64,000 nt of DNA from Cellulophaga baltica (GTDB lineage Bacteria > Bacteroidota > Bacteroidia > Flavobacteriales > Flavobacteriaceae). The stretch covers positions 124,001 through 188,000 of the forward strand of contig NZ_JAHKQN010000035.1 of the NCBI RefSeq assembly GCF_018861125.1, given 5' to 3'. The notes under the pieces were generated by a model. It saw only the letters and a list, made by a program, of their open reading frames with translations, had not been told where the DNA came from and searched no databases. The position numbers and the translations under genes were made by a program. The stretch's first letter is position 1. Each line of letters begins with the position of its first letter. Of the stretch, positions 17,705 through 27,302 are shown piece by piece.

Positions 17705-19021
17705 TTAGTTTGAATTTGCAACAATTGGATCTCCATACAAGTCAAAATCTGCCGCTTCGGTAATATGTACATTTACAAATTCACCTACTTTTAAATAATG
17801 TTTTGAAGCATCTATTAAAACTTCATTATCAACATCAGGAGAATCAAATTCTGTTCTACCAATAAAATGTTGCCCTTCTTTACGATCAATAATACAACGC
17901 AACGTTTGCCCCACCTTTTCTTGGTTTAATTCCCATGAAATTTGAGATTGTATTTCCATAATTTCAGAAGCTCGTTGTTGCTTCACCTCTTCAGGCACAT
18001 TATCTTCTAAATTATAGGCATGCGTGTTTTCTTCATGGCTATACGTAAAACAACCTAAACGCTCAAAACGCATTTCTTCTACCCAAGTTTTTAAGGTTTG
18101 AAAATCTTCTTCTGTTTCGCCAGGGTAACCTACTATTAATGTGGTTCTAATTGTCATTTCAGGAACTCTCGCTCTAAAATCATGCAATAACTTCGTGGTT
18201 TTTTCTTGCGTAGTCCCACGGCGCATACTTTTTAAAATAGAATCTGAAATATGTTGTAATGGAATATCTAGATAATTGCAAACTTTAGGCTCTTTCTTCA
18301 TTAAATCAAGCACATCCATCGGGAAACCTGTTGGGAATGCATAATGTAAACGAATCCATTCAATACCTTCTATCTTTACTAAAGCCTCTAAAAGCTCAGC
18401 TAAATTTCTCTTTTTATATAAATCTAAACCGTAATACGTTAAATCTTGAGCAATAAGTATTAATTCACGAACACCTTTAGCTGCTAGTTTTTCAGACTCT
18501 ATCACCAACTCTTCAATTGGTTTACTCTTATGCTTACCACGCATTAATGGTATTGCACAAAAAGAGCAAGGTCTATCACAACCTTCTGCAATTTTTAAAT
18601 AAGCATAATTTTTAGGCGTAGTTGTTAAACGCTCACCTATTAATTCATGCTTATAGTCTGCACCCAAAGCTTTTAATAAACCTGGTAATTCTGTTGTACC
18701 AAAATACTGATCTACATTAGGCATTTCCTTCTGCAAATCTGGCTTGTAACGCTCACTTAAACAACCCGTAACAAAAACCTTATCAACAACACCAGCTTCT
18801 TTTTTCTGTACAAAATCTAAAATAGTATTTACACTTTCTTCTTTAGCATTATCAATAAAACCGCACGTGTTAATAACAACTATATTCCCTTCTCCTTCAT
18901 GAACAACGTCTTTCTTATTGGCTTTCAACTGTCCCATTAATACTTCAGAATCGTATACATTCTTTGAGCACCCTAGGGTAACAACGTTAATCTTATTTTT
19001 CTTAAGTGTTTTTGTACGCAT
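17705..19021 (-). CDS. rimO: Ribosomal protein uS12 methylthiotransferase
   Basis: A radical-SAM enzyme that adds a methylthio group to the aspartate near position 89 of ribosomal protein S12. The 438 residues hold the N-terminal methylthiotransferase domain with its cluster cysteines (LGCSKNVYDSE, NTCGFID, TGCLSERY), the radical-SAM motif CDRPCSFC near residue 150, and a C-terminal TRAM RNA-binding domain (VGEFVNVHITEAADFDLYG). The MiaB paralogue differs around the first motif, so RimO is the better call. Confidence 0.95.
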   Translation of the reverse strand: MRTKTLKKNKINVVTLGCSKNVYDSEVLMGQLKANKKDVVHEGEGNIVVINTCGFIDNAKEESVNTILDFVQKKEAGVVDKVFVTGCLSERYKPDLQKEMPNVDQYFGTTELPGLLKALGADYKHELIGERLTTTPKNYAYLKIAEGCDRPCSFCAIPLMRGKHKSKPIEELVIESEKLAAKGVRELILIAQDLTYYGLDLYKKRNLAELLEALVKIEGIEWIRLHYAFPTGFPMDVLDLMKKEPKVCNYLDIPLQHISDSILKSMRRGTTQEKTTKLLHDFRARVPEMTIRTTLIVGYPGETEEDFQTLKTWVEEMRFERLGCFTYSHEENTHAYNLEDNVPEEVKQQRASEIMEIQSQISWELNQEKVGQTLRCIIDRKEGQHFIGRTEFDSPDVDNEVLIDASKHYLKVGEFVNVHITEAADFDLYGDPIVANSN

Positions 19022-19034
19022 AATTTATTATAAA

Positions 19035-19160
19035 GTGCAAAAATACAACAAGCTAAAAAACATATGCTTACTTATATTAGTTTTTATTGTTTTTACGTTA
19101 GTATACCGACAAACCACTACATTTAAGCCCTTTTTAATCAGCGAAATACCTAATAATTAA
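19035..19160 (+). CDS. Possible small membrane peptide (uncertain)
   Basis: A GTG-initiated 41-residue frame lies entirely between rimO and the next gene and stops 4 bases before it. It has a hydrophobic stretch (NICLLILVFIVFTLVY) between basic ends, like a single-span membrane peptide or an orphan signal sequence. The frame is also open upstream inside rimO antisense, which weakens the case. It could equally be a non-coding leader or the remnant of a lost gene. Confidence 0.25.
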   Translation: MQKYNKLKNICLLILVFIVFTLVYRQTTTFKPFLISEIPNN

Positions 19161-19164
19161 ACAA

Positions 19165-20259
19165 ATGAAACTCATACAAACCCTATTTACTACATTTTTA
19201 GTTTTATTTTCTATTTCTTGTTCTTCTGATAACTCATCTGATGATACGCAAGATGAAACTACTGAAGAGACAACTGATGAATCGTTATATTTTCCACCTT
19301 TAGATTCTGATACGTGGGAAACAGAAACTCCTGAGTCATTAAGCTGGAATGAAGCCGAACTAGATGCGCTACTTACCTATCTAGAAGAAAAAAATACCAA
19401 AAGTTTTATAATGCTACACAATGGCAAAATTGTGGTTGAAAGTTATATGAATGATCATTCTGCTACCACAAGTTGGTATTGGGCTAGCGCAGGAAAAACT
19501 TTAACTGGAACTGTTACTGGTATTGCTCAAGACGAAGGTTTAATTGCTATAGACAATAAAGTTTCTGACTATATTGGCACTGGCTGGACAAGTGCAACAC
19601 TAGAAGAAGAAAACTTAATTACATGTAAAAATTTATTACAGATGGATTCTGGTTTAGATGATAGTTTAGGTGATGATGTTTCACCTGAAAACTTAGTATA
19701 TATTGCTGATGCTGGTACAAGATGGGCATACCACAATGTTTATGTAAAAATACAAGATGTTGTTGCCACAGCAAGTAATGAAACTTGGTCTGAATATTTC
19801 AACACAGCTTTAAAAGAAAAAATTGGAATGTCAGGAACATGGATTCCTTTAGATGATTTAAGTGTTTATTGGAGTGATACAAGAAGTATGGCACGTTTTG
19901 GGCTTTTAATAGCTGCTAACGGTAATTGGGATGGAACACAAATAGTTTCAGAAAGTTTTTTAACCGTAGCTACAAATACGTCACAAGAAATCAATGAAGC
20001 TTATGGATATTTTTGGTGGCTAAATGGAAAATCTACCTACCATTTACCTTCAACACAATATGAATTTTCAGGTTCACTCATACCAAACGCTCCAAATGAC
20101 ATGTATGCCGCATTAGGTAAAAACGATCAAAAAATATATGTTATACCCAGCAAAGATTTGGTAATTATTAGAATGGGACAAGCTGCTGATAGTTCAAACT
20201 TTGCTTTATCAGATTTTGATAATGATTTATGGGAGAAAATTAATGCTGTGATTGATTAG
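19165..20259 (+). CDS. Class C beta-lactamase-family serine hydrolase, lipoprotein
   Basis: A 364-residue exported lipoprotein (FLVLFSISCSSDNSS) with an acidic linker after the lipid anchor. The class C serine hydrolase motifs are visible: SAGK in YWASAGKTLTG and YHN in RWAYHNVYVKI. Such proteins are esterases or peptidases more often than antibiotic-degrading enzymes. Its 3' end overlaps the convergent gene on the other strand by 20 bases, so there is no room for a separate terminator between them. Confidence 0.85.
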   Translation: MKLIQTLFTTFLVLFSISCSSDNSSDDTQDETTEETTDESLYFPPLDSDTWETETPESLSWNEAELDALLTYLEEKNTKSFIMLHNGKIVVESYMNDHSATTSWYWASAGKTLTGTVTGIAQDEGLIAIDNKVSDYIGTGWTSATLEEENLITCKNLLQMDSGLDDSLGDDVSPENLVYIADAGTRWAYHNVYVKIQDVVATASNETWSEYFNTALKEKIGMSGTWIPLDDLSVYWSDTRSMARFGLLIAANGNWDGTQIVSESFLTVATNTSQEINEAYGYFWWLNGKSTYHLPSTQYEFSGSLIPNAPNDMYAALGKNDQKIYVIPSKDLVIIRMGQAADSSNFALSDFDNDLWEKINAVID

Positions 20260-20824
20260 TTCTCAATCTTTTATTAAATATTACAAATAAACCTACTGGC
20301 ACTAACAAAAGTAACAGCCACAATTTATCATCATAAATGCTTTTTGTTTTACACTTAAACGAAGGCTCGTTTAAAGATGTCGTATAGATTTTAGAATTAC
20401 CACTATTGATAAAACTATGCAAATTTGTATGAGAATCGCTCAAATTAAACATAATAGTATTCTGAACCTCTAGCAAAGTTGCTTTTTTAAAATAAAACGT
20501 AAAGTTACTTTGGTGAGAATGACCTGCATTATTATTAGAAGCCTCGATATTCAACAGCTGAATAGTATTGCCATCTAAGTCTTTCAGAATCAAATTTGAT
20601 TGAACATATTCAAAAAAAGCATTATCTATTGCTTCTTTACTTTTATTATTTTTTAATTCAGGTTTGAATTTAAACACAGCTTTTCTAATAGTCCAAGGAA
20701 ATTCTGCCTTTACCAAAATTTCAGCATCACTTTCCTCTATCTTAAAATAAGCTTCTTTTACATCATGCGCATATGTACTAAAAAACACACTACTACATAG
20801 CAACAAAAATAAAAAAGCTCTCAT
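20240..20824 (-). CDS. Exported membrane-anchored protein of unknown function
   Basis: A 194-residue protein with a signal peptide (FLFLLLCSSVFFSTYAHD) and a C-terminal membrane segment (LWLLLLLVPVGLFVIF) followed by a basic tail. The exported middle part looks like a beta-rich domain and includes NAGHSHQSNF, which might bind metal. It starts one base after the stop of the YHYH protein gene on the same strand, suggesting joint expression and a shared envelope role. I do not recognise the family. Confidence 0.65.
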   Translation of the reverse strand: MRAFLFLLLCSSVFFSTYAHDVKEAYFKIEESDAEILVKAEFPWTIRKAVFKFKPELKNNKSKEAIDNAFFEYVQSNLILKDLDGNTIQLLNIEASNNNAGHSHQSNFTFYFKKATLLEVQNTIMFNLSDSHTNLHSFINSGNSKIYTTSLNEPSFKCKTKSIYDDKLWLLLLLVPVGLFVIFNKRLRTNQSQH

Positions 20825-21802
20825 TTATATACTGAAACTATCAGAAGGTGTTCCTCTAAAATAACGAGGAATAATTGGGAAACTTTCTGTAATTAAATAA
20901 TAATAAGTTCCTTCAGGATATTCTGGCGTTACACCTGTTCTGCCATTTGCTTCATCTAAAGTACCTAAATCACTCACATATTCATAATCAGCAGAGTAAA
21001 CTCCGTCATACTCACCACAGGGTGCAGTAACTCCATCACCCGGCCTATCCCCTGTTTTTAATTGATAACTAGATGTCATTTCTATTATTTCAGAAGTTGC
21101 GTCTGTAGCATCAATATAAGCGTATTTATAATAAATAGGAAATCCATCGGCCGCATAACCTATTAAAGTCATTTGATTCGTTTCAACAGCTAAATCATCT
21201 AAATACAAATCAGGTGAACCATGGTAATGATATTGACCACTAGGTTGTACATGTGCATTACTACAATCTAAACCTAAATCAACATTTGTGGCTTCTAAGT
21301 TCCATTCCCAATTAACATTTTCACTTAAAATACCTTCATGCGGAAAAGGTTCTGCTGCAATCGGATCAAGCTCAACTCCATTAAAAAGAATTCCAAATCT
21401 ATAATCTATTCCATCTTCACCAAGCAAAGCTGTAAATGAACTTGCTAAAGTTGGCGTATTTGTTATGCTATAACTTTCATCTTGTTCTGAAATTTCATTA
21501 GGATTTAAAGCATTTTGAACCTGGCCAAATAAACCTACTTTATGACCAGGAATACTATTAGCACTTATTAACCTAAAACCACCTGAAGTTGATTCTTCAT
21601 ATATTGATGTTTCTGTTAAAGTTTGATCACAAGCGCCTCTTGAGTCATCTAACTCGTAAACCAATGTACAGTCATCATCAGCTACGGTTGTTTCTTCTGT
21701 TTCAGAAACAGAATCACCGTCACTATTATCACTACTACACGAACTAAAAACAACTAACAAAAAAAGTACTGATAAGTAAGTTAATTTTTTGATTTTCATC
21801 AT
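20825..21802 (-). CDS. YHYH-domain lipoprotein
   Basis: A 325-residue lipoprotein when started at the ATG at 21802, which gives the signal KKLTYLSVLFLLVVFSSCSS; an in-frame ATG 42 bases upstream would add a proline-rich tail encoded by CCCCAAAA repeats and is unlikely. The acidic linker (DSVSETEETTVADDDC) is typical of surface lipoproteins. The YHYH motif is in QPSGQYHYHGSPDLYL, and GYAADGFPIYYKY follows as in family members. The function of YHYH proteins is not established. Unusual leader sequences precede it (see findings). Confidence 0.82.
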   Translation of the reverse strand: MMKIKKLTYLSVLFLLVVFSSCSSDNSDGDSVSETEETTVADDDCTLVYELDDSRGACDQTLTETSIYEESTSGGFRLISANSIPGHKVGLFGQVQNALNPNEISEQDESYSITNTPTLASSFTALLGEDGIDYRFGILFNGVELDPIAAEPFPHEGILSENVNWEWNLEATNVDLGLDCSNAHVQPSGQYHYHGSPDLYLDDLAVETNQMTLIGYAADGFPIYYKYAYIDATDATSEIIEMTSSYQLKTGDRPGDGVTAPCGEYDGVYSADYEYVSDLGTLDEANGRTGVTPEYPEGTYYYLITESFPIIPRYFRGTPSDSFSI

Positions 21803-21805
21803 TAC

Positions 21806-21829
21806 GGGGTTTTGGGGTTTTGGGGTTTT
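21806..21829 (-). repeat. Three tandem CCCCAAAA-type repeats in the YHYH gene leader
   Basis: The plus strand reads GGGGTTTT three times in a row, immediately upstream of the chosen start codon, so the message would carry AAAACCCC repeats. The G-rich strand has three G4 tracts and could take part in quadruplex structure; a fourth tract is absent. Such G runs are rare in this AT-rich window. Confidence 0.6.
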
Positions 21830-21842
21830 ACAATTAGACTTC

Positions 21843-21859
21843 AACTATTTGAAATAGTT
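21843..21859. promoter_or_regulatory. Candidate operator palindrome upstream of the YHYH gene
   Basis: AACTATTT-G-AAATAGTT is a perfect inverted repeat with 8-base arms and a single central base, 41 bases upstream of the start codon. About one such site is expected by chance in the window, so only its position makes it interesting. Confidence 0.3.
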
Positions 21860-21984
21860 TAAAACACATATAAAAAATTTCTAATTTAAAATACAACTTG
21901 ACACTATTTTTGCAATTACAAAAACGGTATCAGCATACCATTCATTGGTATTAAAATTACAATGACTATTTTAATTACCCAAAT

Positions 21985-23658
21985 TTAATTAATATAACCA
22001 AAAGGTGTTTTTCTAATTTTTGTTGCTTGCTCAAAAATTACACCTAGTTGTAATAATTTATATTCCTCAAACTGTTTTCCTATAAAAGTCAAACTTTCAG
22101 GTTCACCCGTTGGTTTGTATCCCATAGGCACAGTCAAAGCTGGATATTTTGCTACAGCTGCAAAACCTGCATAATAATTATTAACACTCAAAATTGCATC
22201 TAAATTGTTTTCATCAAGAATAGCATTAAAATGAGCTCTGCTTTTATTTTCTAAATTAGCAATGATATCATTTAATCCCTCTGCAGTTACAGAATCTGCT
22301 ACAATACCCTCAAACAAAGCTTGCCCATAAGGTATCCTAATTAAACTATCTTGTTTATTGAATTCAATAAGGTCAGGTATATTAGAAACTTGCAACTCAT
22401 CTTTATTTAAAACATTAGCCTGAATATAAGATGGTAAATCATTTTTCATATCAATACTTAATATACTTCTAAACCCTGGTAAATCAACTTTATTTGGTGT
22501 GAATTCAACAATTGTTGCACCAAGACTTTTCAATGTATTTATTGTAGTTGCATAAATACTATCTGAATCTATTAAATTTTTAAACGCACCAAATCTTTTT
22601 CCTGATAAAGAAGCTGTATTTGTTACAGCATCAACATAATTTTTATTTGTTGTTACTGAACTTTTATCAGCATTATCTTTACCTGTCATTGCAGATAATA
22701 AAATTGCCGTATCAATTACATTTTTAGCCATTGGACCAGGAGTATCTAAAGTGCTTGATATTGGCACTATTCCACTTCTACTTAGCAAACCAATAGTTGG
22801 TTTTAAGCCTACAACAGAATTCTGACTCGAAGGTGACAATATTGATCCTGAAGTTTCTGTACCTACAGCGACTACAGCATAATTTGCAGCTACAGCAGTT
22901 CCACTACCTGAACTAGAACCTCCGGTTTCAAAAACTTTACGTCCATAAGGGTTTAATGTTTGTCCGCCAACGGCACTATAACCAACAGGACAACCCGTAC
23001 ACAAAAAATACGCCCATTCACTTAGGTTAACCTTACCTAAAATTAAAGCTCCATTTTTCTTTAATTGCGTTACAACAAATGCATCATCAGTTTCATTATT
23101 CATAAATGCTATTGCTCCTGCAGTGGTTTTCATACCTTTAGTATCAATATTATCTTTTAACAGAATTGGCATTCCATAAATTTGATGTCGTTTTTTATCC
23201 GGGAACTTAGCCAATGCTTCATCACAAGATTTTGCTTGTTCAATAACATCCTTATTCAATGAAATAATAGTATTTAATGTAACGTCTTTATTCAATTCAT
23301 ACTTATATATTCGGTATAAATAGAATAACACCAACTTCTCATACGTTAAATTTCCCGCCAAAATATGTGATTGAATATTTGGTATATTTTGCTCTAAAAT
23401 TAATGGCTTCCAGGTATTATAATCAGATTCAGAAATTGAAGAAACTTTATTATATAATGGTAAAAAAACGTCATTTTTATCTAACACTTTAGACTGGACT
23501 AGCTTATATTGCATTCGCGAGATTTCATGATCTGCATTTGCTATCACTTCCAATGAATCATTATAAGGCTCCCAAATATTCTGGGTTTCTGAAACTTGTT
23601 TGTTTTCTTTACACGATACAATTACTAATAGCGCAATACATATTAAAAAGTTTTTCAT
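21985..23658 (-). CDS. Amidase-signature-family hydrolase, lipoprotein
   Basis: A 557-residue lipoprotein (LICIALLVIVSCKEN) with a complete amidase-signature Ser-cisSer-Lys triad: the lysine in YGMPILLKDNIDT, the cis-serine in GGSSSGSGTAVAA and the nucleophile in VGTETSGSILSP. It should hydrolyse an amide in the periplasm or at the cell surface; the substrate is unknown. GatA is excluded by the signal peptide and the absence of GatB/GatC genes nearby. Confidence 0.9.
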   Translation of the reverse strand: MKNFLICIALLVIVSCKENKQVSETQNIWEPYNDSLEVIANADHEISRMQYKLVQSKVLDKNDVFLPLYNKVSSISESDYNTWKPLILEQNIPNIQSHILAGNLTYEKLVLFYLYRIYKYELNKDVTLNTIISLNKDVIEQAKSCDEALAKFPDKKRHQIYGMPILLKDNIDTKGMKTTAGAIAFMNNETDDAFVVTQLKKNGALILGKVNLSEWAYFLCTGCPVGYSAVGGQTLNPYGRKVFETGGSSSGSGTAVAANYAVVAVGTETSGSILSPSSQNSVVGLKPTIGLLSRSGIVPISSTLDTPGPMAKNVIDTAILLSAMTGKDNADKSSVTTNKNYVDAVTNTASLSGKRFGAFKNLIDSDSIYATTINTLKSLGATIVEFTPNKVDLPGFRSILSIDMKNDLPSYIQANVLNKDELQVSNIPDLIEFNKQDSLIRIPYGQALFEGIVADSVTAEGLNDIIANLENKSRAHFNAILDENNLDAILSVNNYYAGFAAVAKYPALTVPMGYKPTGEPESLTFIGKQFEEYKLLQLGVIFEQATKIRKTPFGYIN

Positions 23659-23720
23659 AAATAATAAAGTTCTTTTGTATAAAAAATAGTCGTAAAATAT
23701 AATTAAACAAACACCTACCT

Positions 23721-24710
23721 TTACTTAACTTCATTATTTAACATATCGTTATTTTTAAATAAGTTAATATTTTCAAGAGTAGTCATTGTAATTTCATCCA
23801 TAGCTTCTTTTGTAAAAAAAGCTTGATGCGAAGTTATTAATACATTAGGAAAACTCATTAGCCTTAATATATGCTCATCTTGAATTATATGTTCTGACAA
23901 ATCTTCAAAAAATAAATTTTCTTCTTGCTCATATACATCAATACCTAAATAGCCTATTTTTTTATTAATTAAACCCTCAATAACATCTACAGTATTAACT
24001 AATGCACCACGGCTTGTATTAATAATCATAACACCATCTTTCATTGAAGCTATTGACCTTTTATTCACAACATGCTTTGTTCCTTCATTTAATGGACAAT
24101 GCAATGAAAGAATATCCGCTTGTTTAAAGACTTGATTCAACTGCATGTACTCTACACCTAAACTTAATAAGTCTTCATTTTTATAAATATCAAAAGCAAT
24201 TATTCTACAACCAAAACCTTTTAAAATCTTGCAAAAAGAAGCTCCAATTTTTCCAGTACCAATAACTCCAACCGTTTTATTATGCAAATTAAAACCAATT
24301 AAGTTTTTTAATGAAAAATTTCCTTCTCTAACTCTATTATAAGCTTTATGAGTTTTTCTGTTTAAAGTTAAAATCAAAGCAATAGCATATTCTGCTACCG
24401 CTTCAGGTGAATACGCAGGAACTCGAACTACTTTTAAGTTATTATTCTTTATAGCCTCAAGATCAACATTATTAAAACCTGCACAACGCAGGGCCACTAA
24501 TTTAATACCATTAGCAGAAAGCGCAAGAATAGTTTTTTTATCAATTGTATCATTTACAAAAACACAAACTACATCAAAACCCTTAGTAAGGTTAACAGTA
24601 TGTATATTTAACGCTGTCTCAAAAAAAGAAAATTGAAAATTGTAATGTTTATTATTTTTTTCAAAATATTCCTGATCGTAGGATTTAGTACTAAATACAG
24701 CTATTTTCAT
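23721..24710 (-). CDS. D-lactate dehydrogenase (2-hydroxyacid dehydrogenase family)
   Basis: NAD-dependent reduction of pyruvate to D-lactate is the likely reaction. I start at the ATG at 24710 (MKIAVFSTKSYDQEYF), giving 329 residues, because upstream codons add a poor extension. The NAD motif is GVIGTGKIGASF near residue 143. The catalytic arginine is in INTSRGALVN, glutamate in GIDVYEQEENLFF and histidine in ITSHQAFFT; the FFEDLS segment is typical of D-lactate dehydrogenases. It is a monocistronic gene by spacing. Confidence 0.9.
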   Translation of the reverse strand: MKIAVFSTKSYDQEYFEKNNKHYNFQFSFFETALNIHTVNLTKGFDVVCVFVNDTIDKKTILALSANGIKLVALRCAGFNNVDLEAIKNNNLKVVRVPAYSPEAVAEYAIALILTLNRKTHKAYNRVREGNFSLKNLIGFNLHNKTVGVIGTGKIGASFCKILKGFGCRIIAFDIYKNEDLLSLGVEYMQLNQVFKQADILSLHCPLNEGTKHVVNKRSIASMKDGVMIINTSRGALVNTVDVIEGLINKKIGYLGIDVYEQEENLFFEDLSEHIIQDEHILRLMSFPNVLITSHQAFFTKEAMDEITMTTLENINLFKNNDMLNNEVK

Positions 24711-24879
24711 CTTTAAATAATTTATGTTACAGTTCAAAAAACAACACTTAAGAACCTACATAAAGTTACAAAAAGCTCTTTTACTAAAATTAAAAATGCG
24801 TAAAATCAATTGATTAAAAAATCAGTTTTTAATAAAAAATGACACAAAAAACTTTAGGTCAATTTATTAAAAGCTTATT

Positions 24880-25389
24880 TTAAGATAATTTTTTTTCATA
24901 AGCTTTCCTTGGACTCCCTCTAAAATATACTTCTCCGCAATACGTATACCCCAACTTATCAAAAATATTCAGCATCGGAGCATTATCAAAATTAGTATCT
25001 ACCTTCAAACTATAAATTTTACGAGTTAAAGCAAAATCTTCAATGTATTTAAATATTTTTTTGGCAAACCCTCGTCCAAGATAATCTTCAGATATAGCAA
25101 CACGGTGAAACACTACAAAATCTTCATTAGTAAGCCATTCACCTTCAATTTTCTCATACTCAGGTTCGTCATTAACTAACAACACACTATAGCCGATAAT
25201 TGTACCATTATCATCACACAAAACATACCCAACTTCTTTCTCTACATCATTGGTTACAATTGCTAAATTAGGATAACCATCTTGCCATTGGTTACTACCA
25301 TCTTCTTTTCTTCTTTGTATTGCTTGCTTCAATATTTCCCATATCTGTGGTATTTCTGAAACTGTTGCTTTTCTAAAGTGATAATTCAT
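24880..25389 (-). CDS. GNAT-family N-acetyltransferase
   Basis: A 169-residue cytoplasmic acetyltransferase. The acetyl-CoA binding loop is EDYLGRGFAKKIFKY near residue 110, preceded by FHRVAISE. The C-terminal segment APMLNIFDKLGYTYCGE is the usual GNAT motif B. The substrate cannot be told. Its start overlaps the stop of the threonine aldolase gene by 4 bases (ATGA), so it is translationally coupled to an amino acid metabolism gene. Confidence 0.85.
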   Translation of the reverse strand: MNYHFRKATVSEIPQIWEILKQAIQRRKEDGSNQWQDGYPNLAIVTNDVEKEVGYVLCDDNGTIIGYSVLLVNDEPEYEKIEGEWLTNEDFVVFHRVAISEDYLGRGFAKKIFKYIEDFALTRKIYSLKVDTNFDNAPMLNIFDKLGYTYCGEVYFRGSPRKAYEKKLS

Positions 25390-26423
25390 GATTCTTTTTT
25401 GAGTTGATTTAAAATAGTTATAAATTCATTCACTACAGTCTCATCTGTTGCCCATGAAGTGATAATCCTAATTACAGCATTATTCTCATCAATTACTTTC
25501 CATTCATAGAAGGCATAGTTCTCACTCAATTTTTCAATTAACAATTTAGGTAAAATTGGAAAAATCTGATTCGTAGTTGAGTGTGTTAAAAATGAATAGC
25601 CATTGTCTCTCACTGCATCAGAAATTTTCATAGCCATACAATTAGCGTGTTTAGCCAATTTAAAATACAAATCATCTTTAAATAACTCAAGAAATTGAAT
25701 ACCTAGCAACCTACCTTTTGCAAGTAAAGCACCTTTCTGTTTTAATACGTAATCAAAGTCGGGTGCCAAATTAGCATTATTAAATACGATTGCTTCGCCT
25801 AACAAAGCACCATTTTTTGTACCACCGATATAAAAAACATCTGTAAATTTTCCAATATCAGAAAGTGATAAATCATTTTTTTCAGCTGTTAACGCATGTC
25901 CTAACCTTGCTCCGTCTAAAAAAAGTAGCAGGTTCTCTCCTTTACAAAATTCAAATAATTCTTGGAGTTCGGTTTTACTGTATATAGTTCCAATTTCAGT
26001 AGAGTTAGAAATATAAACCATTTTAGGTTTTACAACATGAGGCCTAAATGAGTATGCTTGTAATGCCTTTTGAATTCCCTCTGGAGCCAATTTCCCATTA
26101 TCTGTATCAACAGTTATTATTCTATGCCCGACAGCTTCTATCGCTCCTGTTTCATGAACAAAAATATGCCCTGTATTTGCACTTATAACAGCCTCATGAG
26201 CTTTCAATAAACTAGAAATTACTAATAAATTACTTTGTGTACCACCTGATGTAAAATAAATAGCAGCATCTGAATTACCTAATTTTTGTTTTAGTAATTC
26301 TTTTGCTTCTAATGAATAAATATCTTCACCGTATCCTAATTGTTGTATTGAGTTTGTCTCTACAAGTTTTTTTAATATATTAGGGTGACAACCTTCGCTA
26401 TAATCGTTTTTAAAATTATACAT
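25386..26423 (-). CDS. ltaE: Low-specificity threonine aldolase (PLP enzyme)
   Basis: It cleaves threonine to glycine and acetaldehyde. The 345-residue protein belongs to PLP fold type I; the internal aldimine lysine is in VFYIGGTKNGALLGEA and LFLDGARLGHAL supplies the cofactor aspartate. GGTQSNLLV and HIFVHETGAIEAVGH are conserved aldolase segments. The YGEDIYSLEAKELLK start region fits. Stereospecificity cannot be read from sequence, so L-threonine is an assumption. Confidence 0.88.
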   Translation of the reverse strand: MYNFKNDYSEGCHPNILKKLVETNSIQQLGYGEDIYSLEAKELLKQKLGNSDAAIYFTSGGTQSNLLVISSLLKAHEAVISANTGHIFVHETGAIEAVGHRIITVDTDNGKLAPEGIQKALQAYSFRPHVVKPKMVYISNSTEIGTIYSKTELQELFEFCKGENLLLFLDGARLGHALTAEKNDLSLSDIGKFTDVFYIGGTKNGALLGEAIVFNNANLAPDFDYVLKQKGALLAKGRLLGIQFLELFKDDLYFKLAKHANCMAMKISDAVRDNGYSFLTHSTTNQIFPILPKLLIEKLSENYAFYEWKVIDENNAVIRIITSWATDETVVNEFITILNQLKKES

Positions 26424-26472
26424 TACTCACTATCTTTTTTACGTATTTGAGTTAAAGTTTAAGATTATTAAA

Positions 26473-26970
26473 TTAGTTACTGTTACCAATTTTTAATTGA
26501 AGTACTTCTCTTTGCAAACCATCAATTATTTTATGCTCTTTTAGAGCAAAACCATTTTTAGTTAAGATTTTTCTTGAAGCTATATTTTCAGGATCAATTA
26601 TTGCTATAATATTTTTTATAGAATTTTGTTTTTTACCATTCTCGACCAGCAACTTCGCCATAGTACTTGCTATGCCTTTGCCCCAATAATCAGGTAAAAG
26701 CATATACCCTATTTCAACGGCAGTAACATTAGATTCAGATGCTTCTAGTTTTGCTATTCCTAAAACTTTATTAGTTTCAGTGTTTACAATTTTAAACTTT
26801 CCGTAGTTAGGATTAAGTTCATTTTTTTTAATCAGAGTATTAAAATCTGATTTAGCTTCCTCTAGGTCTAAAGGTTTTGTCGTTATCATTTTCATTACTT
26901 CAGCATTACTTACTAACTGAAAATAATTTTCAAAATCAGACCTAGCTATTTTTTCTAGTTGCACATTCAT
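26473..26970 (-). CDS. GNAT-family N-acetyltransferase (RimJ/RimL-like)
   Basis: A 165-residue acetyltransferase of the type grouped with RimJ/RimL. The acetyl-CoA loop reads LPDYWGKGIASTMAKLLV near residue 95 and the C-terminal motif is ENIASRKILTKNGFALKEH. It is separated from the aldolase by 49 bases and may share its transcript. Substrate unknown; a role in ribosomal protein acetylation is not implied. Confidence 0.85.
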   Translation of the reverse strand: MNVQLEKIARSDFENYFQLVSNAEVMKMITTKPLDLEEAKSDFNTLIKKNELNPNYGKFKIVNTETNKVLGIAKLEASESNVTAVEIGYMLLPDYWGKGIASTMAKLLVENGKKQNSIKNIIAIIDPENIASRKILTKNGFALKEHKIIDGLQREVLQLKIGNSN

Positions 26971-27302
26971 ACATTAAAATTAAATATTTTTAGTTTATGT
27001 AGAATGTTTATTATCTATTTAACTTTTTAGTAAATGATAAGATAAATTAACCCTAAAAAACATAGCTATTTCCAACTAATTCCATCAGTTTAGCTTATGA
27101 CTATTTAATTATAAGTGTTTTTACCAAGCGCAAATTAGAAAAAATATAAACAATCCTTTGTTTTCATATCAAACAAGTGATTTTTCTATTTATCATATTA
27201 AAACACCAAACTTCCATGATTTTAATTTAACCGTGAGAACACAAAAAAATTACGATTAAAATCTAAATCCAATTATTGCAGGTTCAGCTATACGTACGTC
27301 TT
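26971..27302. other. Intergenic stretch with no recognised feature
   Basis: About 330 AT-rich bases between an acetyltransferase start and the end of a pseudogene. I found no long frame, tRNA or strong hairpin. Confidence 0.5.
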
